64,000 bases of DNA from Strigops habroptila (GCF_004027225.2 NC_044277.2:40280305-40344304); one strand, 5' to 3'. Shown: positions 1-22,182, counted from the first letter of the stretch. Notes: a model not told the origin generated them from the sequence alone. A program made the numbers and translations.

Positions 1-373
1 GGTTTATTCAAGATTATTTTGTAGTACTTAATGTGTTTAAAAACACTCAAATCTCAAACTGGGTCCAGCTGTTTTTGTTCACACGCTATGCTGTACTCTG
101 TTTCGTTTCTTAGTATCTAATTTTAGGAAAACTAACGTTTAGGAAGGTTAAAGTTTGAAACAGGTAACAGTTTATGTAATGCTGATGGAAATATTTGGCA
201 TTCTGTCTAAATACCTGGAAGTGTTAGAGTTCCCTGCCATTTGAGGTCAGCCTCATTTTCATCAATGGTGAAGTATTTTATCAGGTACTTTATTACTCTC
301 TTGTAAATGGTTTAGAAATGACTTTGTATCCATCTGACAGTATATGTATGTAGAAACGGAATTTGTCACTGCT

Positions 374-645
374 ATCATAGAATAGGGTTGAAAGGACCTT
401 AAGATTATCTAGTTCCAACCCCCTTGCCATGAACAGGCACACTAGCTTCACACTAGACCAGGTTGCTTAAAGCCCCATCCAACCTGGTCTTGAACACGGC
501 CACGGATGGGGCAGCCACAGCTTCTCTGGGCAACCTGTTCCAGTGCCTCACCACCCTCACAGTAAAGAACTTCTTCCTTATATCTAACCTAAACTTCCCC
601 TGTCTGAGTTTGAACCCATTACCTCTTGTCCTATCACTACAACTA
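374..645 (-). mobile_element. CR1 LINE 3' fragment
   Basis: Reverse complement of the CR1 3' end: ATCATAGAAT, AAAGGACCTTAAGA, CTAGTTCCAACCC and ACTAGACCAGGTTGC, followed by the CATCCAACCTGG and TTCTTCCTTATATCTAACCT blocks. Diverged after about 645. Confidence 0.85.
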
Positions 646-3021
646 CTACAATCCTATCAACTTCTACATTCTAGTAAGAAGCAACAGTCTCTACAGCAGA
701 CATAATTTTTTATCCTTCCTTTAAAAAATTAGGTAATACTAGTTAGGTTAGTTTTAGTAATTAGGTAATGCTAGATAGGCTGATAAAATATTTTAAAAAT
801 TATGATAATGACTTGGATTACATGCATACTTCATAAAGGATCTGATCAGAGTTCACTGGTAAATAGTGCAAATTATGTACTTTTTATGTTTAAATTTCCA
901 CTTAGAATTTGAAGTCCAACTGTATTATATCCAGTGCACAAAGTGGTAAGATACATAAGTGGAGAAATGGACTTGCATATTACTTGAGTTACCCTAAAGA
1001 CTTCTAAAAGCAGCAGCTGGATTGAGTAACCTAGCTCTCACACTAGTAACCTAAATTAAAAACAAAAAAAGGCCCTATCAAAGTTGTTTTGTTTTGTTTT
1101 TTTGTCTTCTCTAAAGGTTCAAATTTGTGATACTGCAACTTAGTTTAGGCAACAAAGTAGAGGAAATACTCTTCCCCCCTACCCCCTCCTGAATTAGCAG
1201 TTCTGGGGATTGCCCTCGGATACAGTTTTGGGTTTTTTTTTTGGGGGGGAGGAGGGGGCCAGTGGGCAAATGAATTGCTATTTATTTGTTGAGATTGTAA
1301 AAAATAACCTTGTCTCTTTTTTATTAAAACAGTATCTTAAGTCAGTCAAACTTGTCTTTATATATTGTTTCTCACAGCTGACTCATCTTCAAATGTTCAA
1401 ACATTGTGAAACACAGGGAGTATTACTCCTTCCTGAGGATCAGAGTGCATTCATAGTGTAGAAGTCTGGAATAAGACTGTAGTGCCTGATGATCACAGCA
1501 GGTCAATCTGGGTGCAGCCTGCTGCTCAAAGTCGTGGTCCTGATTTCCCTCCTGTGCTACAACCGGTGCTCAAGTAGCTATTCAGGAGATCAGAGCTGGG
1601 AACTGACCAATTGGAAACTAATGGCTTTGTTCATTTCTTCTGGCTTGAGGTTCAACTGTATCAGTTTTCTGGTCCAGCCTGTTTGCAGTTACTGTTTCCT
1701 GCACAGATTGTGGCAGTAACATACAGCTGGGGCAAGGTGGACCTTCCCCTTTTGATGGCTCACTACATTCAGATTGTTGTAAGACAGCTGGGAGGCTCTG
1801 CCTAAGGCTTCTTGGCGTTAGGTGAAGTCAAACATATGAGGAATTAGAAAGTAAAGAGCAAATATTTGACATTAATCGGAACTGAATACTTTCTTCTTGA
1901 GCAGTGGGTATGTGACTGTTCTAATTTTTGTTATAGGGCAGATATTATTGCATGAACATTATTGTGCCAGGTCTAGCATAGTTTGGTTGTGCACTTACTA
2001 CATAAAATCAGATTATTCCTGAAAAAACAGCAGTGCCAGAATTAAAAACTTAGTTTAATTCTCCTTCATTATCTTGCAGACCTTGTAATAAGGCATAGTA
2101 GGGCAAATGTTTCACCTCTCATTTCACTGCTCAGTAATTCATTAGAACTTGAAATTTCCTAACTGTGGAAGGTAGGCTATCTGGGCTGCACAAAGTATGG
2201 GTGGGAATCTTACAAAGTACTCTTATTCTGTTTTATCATTAGTTTTGACTTTCTCAGAAGAATACGAAATACCATATGTTGAGCTGCTTGAGAAATCAGT
2301 TTCCATTGTGCTGTTTATAGTGCATGTAAAGTGGTATGGATCAAAGATGGCAACAGAAGCGGACAGCTGTTAATCGTATCAAGCATTGTACTCAGAGATC
2401 TGAAGTCTTTGTGAGTTATTTTTATAAATGACATTTTGAATTTAGGCAAGAACTGTTGACTGTTCAGGCTGCATGTACTATTTAAGTTCAATGGTATTGG
2501 AACTTAGCTTTTAAGAATGTATGGGAAACATGAGAAGGAATCAAAGTAAGGTTGTGAATCACCAGATGTTTATAGCTTGACTAGAGCCGTGCCAGGCTAC
2601 CAGTGTTTTTTAGGGGTGTCAAAGGCTGCCCAGCGCAAGGCTTGCAAGCATTGTCTGAAGTGACTCATTGAGTGAGCTACAGTGGGACATCACTTCTAGA
2701 TGTTGCTGTAAGAATGTTAAACCACACAGCTGAGTTGGCCACAGTTTACATAAGGAAGCAAATTCAGCTCTCAGAATAAAATACTGTGGAGTTATAACAC
2801 AGGATTTGCAAATAACGATTGTTTTGACAGGTAGCTGAGTATGTAGGGTATGCTATGCAGATAATGAATCTATGCTCACCCATTTAGGTTGAGGAGTGTT
2901 CCTTTTTGTTAAAAAACAACAACAAATGCTTAAAGGAATTTAACTTTCTTCATCACAAATAATTACTTGCTGAACTCTTAAGAGGATACAGTGAAAAAGA
3001 ATGTCCAGACCTCGAAGTAAA

Positions 3022-3101
3022 CTCCGGTAAGTTTATATACTGAACTGGCAATACAGAATTGCTCCAGTAAGTTTATATACTGAACTGGAAATGCAAAATG
3101 A
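3022..3101. repeat. Two-copy 40-base tandem duplication
   Basis: CTCCGGTAAGTTTATATACT at 3022 and CTCCAGTAAGTTTATATACT at 3062, each continuing GAACTGG and about 13 further similar bases. The period is exactly 40. Confidence 0.85.
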
Positions 3102-4223
3102 TTGGACAGTCATCTTAAGTGCAAGTGTGATACCTATTGCCAGTATTGAAAACTAAAAATAGTCTCATGAACATTTTGAAATGTCTATTCCAAAAAAAGT
3201 GCATGCCTGAGTAATTTTATTTTAAAAGAATGTTGAAGTGCTTAATGTTGCCAAGAGAAGGTAACACCAGCCAGACTTCACAGAAGTGTTTTACTCTTAT
3301 TACTTTGTTCATGGAATCCTTTGTTATTTCAAACCTGGGTTTGATTCTACTGGAGCAAGCTGGCAAGGTCCAAGACTATCTTACAGTTATGTTAATGCCA
3401 TCATTAGGTAAAGTTGTTCAAGGACATCTAGGAGCTTACTGGCTTTGCTCAAAAAATTTATTGACAAAAAAAGTTCCTAAGTCACAGTCTAATAGTGTTT
3501 AAGGGTATTGTTTCCTATTGATTAGAGTACATGTCTTTATAAGATACAAAGTACAAAAGTTATTTCAGTATTTCCATATCAAGTGTGAGTTTCGGAAATT
3601 GCCTCCTGTCATATACATATTTGGAACTGTTTCATGTGCAGTTAGTAGATCTATATTTTGTTCAGATTATCAATGGAGAGATAATAGCACATGATGCAAA
3701 TTACATTATAACTGTATAGGAGAAAAAACATATAGGAAAGTTCATGTGTCATGCTCTTTTGTCAATTCTGATTAAAAAAAAAAAATCTTTAAAAATGGCA
3801 AACAGTTCATGATTTTGTTACTTACAGATTTTAGATATTCTTCCTCCCTATGCTACTACTAGAAAGAAGCTTTTCTGATCTTCATGTCTTACTGCAGAGG
3901 AATTGCTGACAAGTGTAGTTGCTTGTGCATCTCAAGATTGTTTTTGTCAGGGTCTGGAAAATGTGGCCTAAGGAACTATTAAATAGAGTCATTGTTAAAT
4001 TAATAACTATGCCATCTGTTACCTGTTCTCATATCTCTTTCCTTTAACTTAATACTCAGAAGACTTTCTAAGTTTTGGGGGTGACAACTGAATCACTAAT
4101 GTACAGTAACCTGCTAAATTAAATTCTTATGTGCTTCCAGGGAATAACTACCCACCTTTCATTAATAATTCCAAAAAATTCTCACTTAAAAAATTTTTTT
4201 AAGTTAGATTTATAAATGAATAA

Positions 4224-4362
4224 CATAGAATCATAGAATGGTTTGGGTTGGAAAGGACCTTAAGATCACTTAGTGCCAACCCCACTGCCATGGGCAGGGT
4301 TCCTCACTCTAAACCATGTCGCCCAAGGCTCTGGCCGGCCTGGCCCTGAACACTGCCAGAGC
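4224..4362 (-). mobile_element. CR1 LINE 3' fragment
   Basis: Starts CATAGAATCATAGAATGG and continues TTTGGGTTGGAAAGGACCTT, the inverted CR1 3' terminus with two octamer units. It is truncated within the CCTGGCCCTGAACACTGCC block. Confidence 0.88.
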
Positions 4363-5220
4363 TGGAGTATTTACCAGTTCTTTGACATATAGAATGTGGC
4401 ATCTTTATATTTTCTAATTTTTCCCTTGTTACTAGAAAGTGTCATGAGTTCACTTGTAATATAATTACAAAAATCTACAATGAAGCTGTGAATGGCTTCT
4501 AACATTCAGATTAATTATATTATCTAGCCATATATTATTACATTAAAAATTCTGTTCCAGTAACAACACTGCTATGTCATGTTTGACCCTGGAGAGATTA
4601 TTTCACTGGAAAAGCTACGAGTATCTTTCAAATTAATTGCAAGTCTCAGGTAGAAGCTGCAATGCAGTAGTCAGAATTTGATAATCTTATTCCAATGGCT
4701 GATAGTCAGTTCATGTTCCTGGTGTGTTCTTTGTATTTTAAAGCAGCAGCACTAATATAAACTAGCATCTCTTATTTAAAAAACAAACAAAAAACCTTAA
4801 AGATTTTTTTTATGGCCTTCTGAACCTGCAGTAGCGAAAACTGTAAAGTTCAATTTGTTCTGGAAAAAAGTTTTATTAAGTTATAATAGCTGTATGAAGC
4901 TGAAAAAGCAATGGTACATCTTTAAAGGAACTTATATAACATAAATATTTATGATGTTCTGTAGACTTCCTGATGTGAATCACTTGCTCATTGGAATTTT
5001 TAAATATCTCTCACAGAAGGTCCATTTTTTCCATTTTACTTTGTTAGAATTTCTGTGGTTGGTTGTATCCCCATTAGCTGTCATTCTTCCTTTCCGTAAA
5101 ATCTGGCTGTTGAATGTAAAATAAGTTAATTAGTAGGGACTTCTAGTTTCTCAAGGGTATTTTTTTTCCTTTACTCAGAGGATAATTGAAATACTCTCTA
5201 GCAAGCTGATAAATGCATTC

Positions 5221-5263
5221 GGGTTTTTTGGGGTTTTTTTGTTTGGGTTTTTTTTTTTTTTTT
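5221..5263. repeat. T/G-rich low-complexity tract
   Basis: GGG, GGGG and GGG runs separated by T6-T7 stretches and ending in a long T run, in the first visible TCEA1 intron. Confidence 0.85.
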
Positions 5264-6839
5264 GGTCAATACAGTATTTTAATAAAATAAGAAATATTTC
5301 ATAATGTTTGAGTTTGACACAGGATCTCCTCTCCTTGGTGCTTTCTAATTTGATCCGTAAGGGTGAATGACTTAAACACTTAGGAGAATATTTCTAGCAC
5401 ATAGAGAATATTGTTAACTCTATTTTCAGATTTCTGAAACTGGATTGAACAGAAGTATCTATAAACTCCTCTAAGCGATTAAAGAAATTGTAATTTTGAA
5501 GATATACTTGCTGAAGATGGTCCAGTGGCCTCAGCTGCTGAAGTTTGACCTTGGATTGAGATGCACTTGTGTAGACTAGTCTGCAGGTGTAGAAAAGAGC
5601 TCTGCTTTTACCTCTTGCTTTATCCCTGTACCTCAGGTATACCCTACCCTCCGTGAGGGAAAGAAGCAATTGGGGTATTGGCAGATGTTCTCAGCTGCCT
5701 GTGTTCTCTGATGAAACAGTGCTGGGCTAAATGGAAGTGTTTGATAAACTAAAAAGAGGTGCCAGCTATACCTTAGTGGTGTGTTTGATGCAAAATAAGC
5801 AGGAGATACTTAGGTCCGCTCTGAATTTGAGAGCTTGTGTGCCAGAAAAATATATGGAGGTAAATGGACTGAAGCAGAGCTCAGCTCTGAGGCAGCTATG
5901 CTGCTTTGCAGAACCTGCAAAGGTGTACCCCAGGATACCGGTTTGATCTGTCAGTTTGTCTTAAAGCTTCTGACAAAAATGATCACGTAAATGATGAAGG
6001 TAAATGAGATTATGTGCAGATTTAGAATATTTTTTTAAATTATATATCATGTGTTTGTTGCCATAGAGAGTAGTCATGTGAATCTCTGCATGTTAAAAAT
6101 GGGATTTGTTTTCTTTCTCTCAGTATAGTGCATTTTAGGTATCATAGAAAAGAACTTGTGTGATCTATTCAGTTTATACCCTCATTTGCTTTCTTGGTGA
6201 AATTACTTTTAAAAATAAAGAACAGTTGATAAATGGATATCTTTATTAGGATTTTTTTGAATAACACCTTTAGCTTATTAAAGACAATCAGTCAAAGTGC
6301 ATCATCTATTGTGTTTAATTTTCCTATTTTCGTTTAATGGAGAAATTTAGCAAGGATTGAATATAAAGTTACAAACAGTGGTTGACCTGTTGAAGGCTGG
6401 GGAAATATTCTGGAGAAGTATCTTTGTGTGCTTGCCTGGTTTCTGTTTTGTAGGCATCTCTTTAGGTACAGCTGGAGACAGGCTAGTAAATGGGTGCTTG
6501 GTCTAATCCAGTATGGCTGTATTTGGTCTCCTTTTCTGATAATGATTTTTTAACAAAGTGATACTTGGTTTGATAAATTCCTTAACTCAAAAGTTAAGGA
6601 AAGGATCAAAATCCTGTTCAAGTTAATATGTTTTCTGTGTAGCCTTAGATGTAAATTGTTACTATTAAAAATAACCCAGTACATTAATTTTCTGCTCTCT
6701 AGGAAAAAGAAAAAAAGCTCAGTGCTCGAACAAGAGACCTGAATTTTTTTGTTCCATACCACCAAGTTCCCCATAGAAATGCGGGGATGGGTTTCTTCTC
6801 TGAAAATGAGGATGCTTTTAGATGCTTAAACAAGGATTT

Positions 6840-6952
6840 GGCTGGGTTGGAGCAACCTGGTCTCATGGAAGGTGTGCCTGCCTGTAGCAGGTGGGTTGGA
6901 ACTAGATGATCTTTAAGATCCCTGCCAACACAAACTGTTCTGTGATTCTATG
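6840..6952 (+). mobile_element. CR1 LINE 3' fragment
   Basis: Short, diverged copy in sense orientation: GAGCAACCTGGTCTCATGGAA, GTTGGAACTAGATGATCTTT and CTGTTCTGTGATTCTATG at its 3' end. Confidence 0.82.
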
Positions 6953-7967
6953 TTTTAGATACCTAGTTCAAGACACCTTTGTGGGGAAGACTGAGCCTTA
7001 TCAGATTTCCCTCCTTTTCTTGATCTATTGTTAGTTCTTTTAAAAGTTTGTAATATATGCTAATCCCAGTAATACAGTCTGTGGATTTAGACTTGTAATA
7101 GCAGCTTCGTGAGGGCTTAGAGAGAGGAATTCACAAAATCTGTCAGCGAGTGATGCCAATCTTGCTAGGCTTTCTCTGTAGGCAGTGGAGAGTCAGCCTT
7201 TCTAGAGAGTGAATCAAAGCAGGAGCTCAATTTAGCCACTCTGAATTCCTCTTTACAATAGAAGGGTGTATGTCTTCTTGCTAGGCTAAAGTTAAATGTT
7301 GTGTCTGCCTTTTTTAATAAAGGCTTTCATCTTTAGTCTTTATAAAATCACCATTAAACATAGCCTGTATGGGAAAGGCAAATACAAATATTTTTAGTCA
7401 CTAAGGCAGATAATTTCAGAGCTATCACAAAAAATACTGTATGCGTGTCTGGAAAACTCCTTCAAAAGCATGTGAAAATGATCTTTATATTTTTTGGCAA
7501 CCATGGTAGCTTTCACAGCACAGTTTCATTTGGTTCAGTCCGTTGGTAGAAATCCTGTGAATATATCTAAAAAAAATGGCATGTATTTAATAGGAACTTA
7601 TATTTAAAACATGGAAGACAAAATCCAGGAACTCAGTGCAGTAATTTAAAAACTTACTGTTTACATCATGCACCTGTGTTGGCAAAAATAAATCATAAAA
7701 GTCTACGTTCTCATCATGTCTTCGCTACCAGTTTAAGCAGATGCTGGACTTGACTTGAAGGATCTGAAGTGTTGTCATTCTCCATTTGCTGGGTTGGCGA
7801 AGGTGTTGGGGAGTGGAAGGCTGTACTGCAAGAGAAGGTCAAAGCAGAGAGTGGGAGCTGATAGCATTTCCAACTGGTTTGGGAGAAATCATCAAAGATA
7901 TTTTACCACTGCTTTAAACCGGTTACTATTTCTGGGTAAAAGAGTTTCTCATATTTTGTATTTCCAG

Positions 7968-16378
<8,411 letters not shown>

Positions 16379-17720
16379 AAGAAGAAATTGTCAAGACATC
16401 TGGACCAGTATGAAAGAGGATTTTGTAATTAGCTTTAAAAACTAGGCTAAGCATCTAGCTTCCTGCAAATGAGAGAAATTTTGGGGTTTGTTTTCTTTTT
16501 CCTTTTTTTTTGTTTTGTTTTTAAAGCAGCATACATGCCTGAAGTTAGCCTTTGTTTTGACACAGCCATCATTTCCTTAAATGCCTTCCTATAGCTAATA
16601 GTCAGTAGGGCCAGGTTGCTCAATTGTATGGTGAATGTTAAAATATTTTTTCATTTTTATAAGTAAGTTGACATTAAACTTTTACCAACTAAACATCTTG
16701 GTAATTGGCTTGTTTTTTTCTAACTATGTGAATAATGTACTGTATTTTTTGTGGTCTGAAACATATCCCCGGATATGTATTTTACCTTTCCACATTTGTT
16801 CATTTGTAAGAATAGAATTTGTTTCTTGCTGCTGTGTTCACTAGTTTTGCAAAGAGAAAAGGTGTCTAACTTCATCTAATTATGTAAAACTCGGTTGTTA
16901 ACTAAATCACAATTTAGTTAACTCTCTAGTTTGTACATACTGTTTCTGAATTAGGACTAAATTTGTGATCATGGCATTTAGAAATTTATTAGTGGATATG
17001 ATGACCTCTTTTGTTCATTAAGCTTGTTTATGTAACCAGCTTTGACCAATGCAATATATTTTATTGCCCAAAGCATGTATTTGACATTCTATGAGTAAGT
17101 ATTATTTCTAGCAATGTCTTAAAATAGAAGGTTGAATCTGATTTGAGTGTTCAGTTTTGCTTAATGTGTTTGACAACCAAGTTTGGTTTAGACTTTGTAA
17201 ATAAGCAAAGACATTGTGTTGTAGGCTGTCCTGATAACACCAGCTAACCAATTCATCACAATACAAACAGGCTGGGGAGGCAATACTAAATTCACTTCAT
17301 AGAAATGTCATGGATTTTTGTTCATAAACTGAATTTTGAGATGTAGAGTATTCAATCTCAATCATAGACCTGCAGGTGAGAATACGTTATTAAAGTTATG
17401 GTCTTTTCCGTATATGGAATGATATAAATACTGCTTTGTTAGAGCCTGCTTTTTAACAGTGCACATGTTTAGAAGTATTTTCAAATGTGCTTTCAAGGCA
17501 AAACATGTCAATGTCTTTAGAAGAGATTAAATTCTTTCATTATACTGAAGTTTATATTATTTAATTTATCAAAGCTTGGGGGTGAGAAGGTTTATCCCAG
17601 CAGTGTGTAAAAGATTCATGGAGGGATGGGAAGAGTGTGTGTGGTTTCTGGAGAATAAATTCCTTGACTCTAAAGGGGAAACAAGATTTTCTATGTTGAA
17701 TATTTTTGTGTGATGGTGGC
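16379..17720 (+). other. TCEA1: Probable TCEA1 3' UTR
   Basis: AT-rich sequence with no coding signal and no CR1, running from the stop to a candidate AATAAA at 17654-17659. The latter is followed about 45-60 bases later by a GT-rich stretch (TTTTTGTGTGATGGTGG). Weaker ATTAAA signals lie at 16673 and 17526 and could give shorter transcripts. The end is inferred. Confidence 0.5.
17654..17659 (+). terminator. Candidate polyadenylation signal for TCEA1
   Basis: AATAAA with a GT-rich downstream element near 17700-17720, about 1.28 kb after the stop codon. The distance and the downstream element fit a real signal, but alternatives exist at 16673 and 17526 (ATTAAA). Confidence 0.4.
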
Positions 17721-18450
17721 AATTGTAACAAATGAGTTGGAAATAGGATGATGACACTTGAGCTTTGGAAGACGAGAAATGTTTGGTAAATACTTCACAG
17801 AGCAAGCTTTTCCAGTCAGCCTGTGCAAGGAAAGAAACATGATTAAAATAGAAGCTTAGTTACAAACATTTTTTAGGCAGAAGATTGTTCATCATTCAAA
17901 GTTTCTTGCATAACTTCGTAGAAAAACATCTTTAACTGCATTTATTTAATGTTAACACCTTAATTCAGAAATCATTTTTTCTACTAACATAATGGGTTTA
18001 TTTTTAGCCTGTGTGTAGGTCCTTTGGCAGGGTTTCTTCTGAAGAACTTACTTAAAGATACATAATTCATTGTTTTTCAAGTTAAGACAGCAACAAATTA
18101 ATGGCAGATGTTTAATATCAATTACGGTGCTTCGTTTGGAGACCTTTCTGAAGGAGCAAGTCCAAAAAATTGTGTTAAAAATTATTTCAAACTGGATGCC
18201 AAGCAGACCTCAATTTCCACTGCTGTGCACAGCATATATACAGGGCAGGCACAGGCTGGTTTGCATAACCTTCCTCACGCTATGTGCCCCTTAATAATTG
18301 TGCCTGATTGTGACTCTTAAGAGAACTACCTTTTGAGAAAATACAGTAATTGTCTTTCTGTACTTAGCAGATTATATCTGGGCTTTATTAAAAGAACTAC
18401 AACAGCAATAGCACTTTCTGTGATGTAGGTGTATCCAAGTAGGAGTTCAA

Positions 18451-18927
18451 ATCATAGAACCATAGAATGGTTTGGGTTGGTAAGGACCTTAAAGCTCAAG
18501 TAGTTCCAACCCCCTGCCATGGACAGGGACACCTTCCACTAGACCAGGCTGCTCAAAGCCCCATCCAGCCTGGCCTTGAACACTGCCAGGGATGGGGCAG
18601 CCACAACTTCTCTGGGCACCCTGTTCCAGTGTCTCACCACCCTCACAGTGAAAATTTTTTTCTAATATCTAATCTAAATCTCTTTCAGTTTAAAGCTGTT
18701 CCCCTTTGTCCTGTCACTACATGCCTTTGTAAATGTCCCTCTCCAGATTTCTTGTAGACCCCCTTTAGGTACTGGAAAGCTGCTGTAAGGTCTCCCTGGA
18801 GCCTTCTCTTCTCCAGGCTGAACAACCCCCACTCTCTCAGCCTGTCTTCATAGCAGAGGTGCTCCAGCCCTCTGATCATCTTTGTGGCCTCCTCTGGACT
18901 CACTCAAACAGGTCCATGTCCTTCTTA
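18451..18927 (-). mobile_element. CR1 LINE 3' copy, long
   Basis: About 480 bases of inverted CR1 from the ATCATAGAACCATAGAATGG terminus through CCTTCTCTTCTCCAGGCTGA to AGGTCCATGTCCTTCTT. It is nearly identical, base for base, to the inverted copy at 21603-22182 over the shared 3' region. Confidence 0.93.
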
Positions 18928-21602
18928 TATTAAAATGTTGTTTCACCTAACGTTACCTTATGTCTGGGCAACAGTCTTCACCCTTTCTCCCTTCTGTCCC
19001 CCAGATAAAGAAAACAGTTTTTTTTCTCACAGTGACAGATGAATTCCAAGAAGTAGGTCCGAAAAAGATCATAGGTGCCTAAAGTTCTGTTCATGATTGT
19101 TTTGGTTACCCAAATCCAGAAGTAAAACTGCCCTGTAGCAAGCTTCGGGTGCACCTCTGTTCAGCAGGTGCTTCAGTTTTCTCAGTTGTCTGAAATTGCT
19201 CTCTTCTGTCTGAGAGAATGCGAAGTCTGAAGGATGTATAGGAGAAGGATCGAGAAGTGGGGCTGGGACAGTATCTCATTTTTCCAAGCTGGCTGCCTTA
19301 TCCACTGAGCTGCAGTCGTGCCACTGCTGACCCAGTACATTCGGATGTCTTATGCAATGAAACATGCCAGCAGAACTGGTGATGAATCTCTCCCATCCAA
19401 GAATAGCAGGTTTGTTTATTACCTTTATGGACATTTTAATCCTCTCATATGAGAGAGAGACTGGAACACAATTTAACCCTACAATTACCCTACAATTTAA
19501 GCTAGTTTTGACGCTAATCTGGTACAGAAAAAGAGGGGGCCATGTTCCTTTTAAAGTGTGTCTGTATATCTTAAAGGATGCCATCTTTCTTCTGTAAGGA
19601 AGGCTAGAGGTTTCTGCTGCTCAGAAAACACAGATTCCAGATCCTTCGTTAGAAGGCGTTTCCTCATATATAATTCTGTTAACTTGCTCAGGAGAAAATG
19701 TTGGGTTTAAAGTACCTTTTACTAAATTAATCTTCTTGTCTGGCACTAAGCAGAAGGTAAATTTCTGCTCAATGAGCTTGGCTTTTGTGAATCCCACTTT
19801 GAAGCCCTGTTGCACTTTCCAAGCGTGGCAAAAGAAGTGTCTTCTTTTCATCTGGAGTTCAGGGATTCCAGTTGTGGTCACATATGTGAATTTTAAATTG
19901 AAATTTACAACCCATACTAGCTTAGATAGTACTCAAATTCATCAACATGAAGTCTTCATTCTGCAAAAGGTGGTTGTATTACCTTTCCAACTTTTTGTAA
20001 TAGATCATTAGTAGTCATTCATATAAAGAAACCTGAAGAGTTTAACCTTTTTAAGTACAATTTCGTACAGCTGTATATTAGCTTCTGTTTCACTAGATCA
20101 TCACTAATTTTGAATTGTTTCACCATTTTAAAAGGTTTGGGATTAATTTAGTTACAACATGAGTACAGAAGATCTTTCATTAATGTCATTGAAACAATAT
20201 CGATGCCTTTCACGACAAAAGATGTGTTCTTAAGTACTATTCAGCGCACACTTGTTTAAAAATTACTTCACATTGTGCTAGTCTCATCACTTTCTTTTCA
20301 GATATCCTTTGTAATCAGAAGGTGCATAAGTACATGATGTTTGTGTGATAAATTTTAATCTGTCTTTACATAGTAGAGCCCTTCAGGAGATTTTTATATA
20401 TATATATATTATTTTTTTTTTCTTCGTTTGTATTGTGCTAATGACTTTGAAATTTAAAGGTCATTATATAAAGCACAATATGTTGGCTGGAGGAGCCCAT
20501 GCAATTTTAATACTGCTTAGCAGGCTGGTGAAAAGAGCAGTCTTTAGCAGTATGCATGTTCTGTGGGAGTTACTGGTTTGTGAAGTGCAGACGTTGGAGA
20601 AAGAATACCAGTGGACTGGAAAGTTATTAGAGCTTAATGATATCCTGCAGTTAGATAAATGCCAAGACAAACCAACCATGCTTATTTTCAAGCCAGGATA
20701 AATCGATTTTGTGATAATTTCTTACTTGATGAATTATAAATAATATCTTGTGTCAGTATGATTTTCTCCTGCTGTTCATGTAACACCTTCTCTATAGTAT
20801 CTTTTCTTTTCCAGAGTGACTCACTTTTGCCCTGAGAAAAGTTGGTGCATAATGAGCAAGTATATAGTAATGAACTCTACTTAAAACCCTACATTCTGTG
20901 TGGGTGGAGTTTTGTTTTCCTCACTTTTTTTTTTTTCCCCTATTCTTTTCCCCCCTGTCTTTTCTTTCCTGCTTCAATTAAATCCAGCATTAAACAGTCT
21001 CAAAATAACAACATGTTTAGGGGAGTGTGTTGTCTGTTTGGGTTTTTCAAGAGATTCTCTCGGGGTATCTAGGGACCAGCGTTCTGCCATTGGTGTTGGG
21101 CATAAGCTTTAACCTAAACCATAGCATTAAAATTTGTTAAAATTTTTCAGGAAAGATGCACATTGCAGAAATAAAAGGAAAATTGCCTAGGGAATTTTAA
21201 TTGCTTAGAAGTTGTGGCACATGGAAAATAAGCTTAGAAATTATTTTCTTCTTTTAATAGTCAGATGGTAACCACAGAACTGCCCAAAACAATGTCTCTC
21301 TCCCCTCTAATTTCATTTCATCTTTTTCTTTCTTGCAGAAGAATAGAATGCATTGTGTGATATAAAGTATGAGTGTTAACCTGTCTTCCAGCTCTTAATG
21401 AGGTATCTTTGCAGGGAAGAGAGATAACTTAAAAGAAATGAAATCCTCCATTTCGTGAAGTGACAACACTTTGAACTTTTTTTGATATGTGTGTCTGATC
21501 TTTTCAGCAAGCTGAATTTGACCTAGTTAAACTCACTTTGTTAGCTTACGAGTTTTAGAGCACTTTTGCCCACTCTGATTAAAACGAGTATGCGACCCAT
21601 AT

Positions 21603-22182
21603 GCTGGGCCGCAACAAAAGGAGCATGGCCAGCAGGTCAAGCGAGGTGATTCTGCTGCTCTTGGACTCTCATGGGACCCCACCTGCGGTACTGCATCCAG
21701 CTCTGGGGCCCCCAACACAGGAGGGATGTAAGCGTGTTAGACCAAGTCCAGAGGAGGCCACGAAGATGATCAGAGGGCTGGAGCACCTCTGCTATGAAGA
21801 CAGGCTGAGAGAGTGGGGGTTGTTCAGCCTGGAGAAGAGAAGGCTCCAGGGAGACCTTATAGCAGCTTTCCAGTACCTAAAGGGGGTCTACAAGAAATCT
21901 GGAGAGGGACTTTTTACAAAGGCATGTAGTGACAGGACAAGGGGGAATGGCTTTAAACTGAAAGAGGGTAAATTTAGATGAGAAAAATTCTTCGCTATGA
22001 GAATGGCGACTCCAAAAAGTTGTGGCTGCCCCATCCTTGGAAGTATTCAAGGCCAGGTTGGATGAGGCTTTGAGCAACCTGGTCTAGTGGAAGGTGTCCC
22101 TGCCCCATGACATGGGGTTGGAACTAGATGATCTTTCTGATGACTAGATGACCCTTCCAACCCAAACCAGTCTGATTCTATG
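21603..22182 (+). mobile_element. CR1 LINE 3' copy, long
   Basis: Sense CR1 from GGGCCGCAACAAAAGGAGCA through CCTGGAGAAGAGAAGGCTCC to a TCTGATTCTATGG terminus. A 126-codon open frame runs through it, but it lies in the CR1 3' region and shows no protein domain. Confidence 0.93.

Larger units (their letters stand above)
1..7967 (+). other. TCEA1 intron (5' end outside the window)
   Basis: AT-rich intronic sequence. I looked for the conserved domain I peptides of TFIIS (such as LLKELKNIPMTLELL and SLIKSWKKLL) and did not find them. It holds three CR1 pieces (374, 4224 and 6840) and a 40-base tandem duplication at 3022. Nothing else recognised. Confidence 0.75.

Noticed and set aside
21601..21981. 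126-codon frame with apparently protein-like sequence
   Set aside because: It lies wholly within a CR1 3' region. The same peptide appears in reverse at 18685-18903, so it is a repeat and not a host gene.
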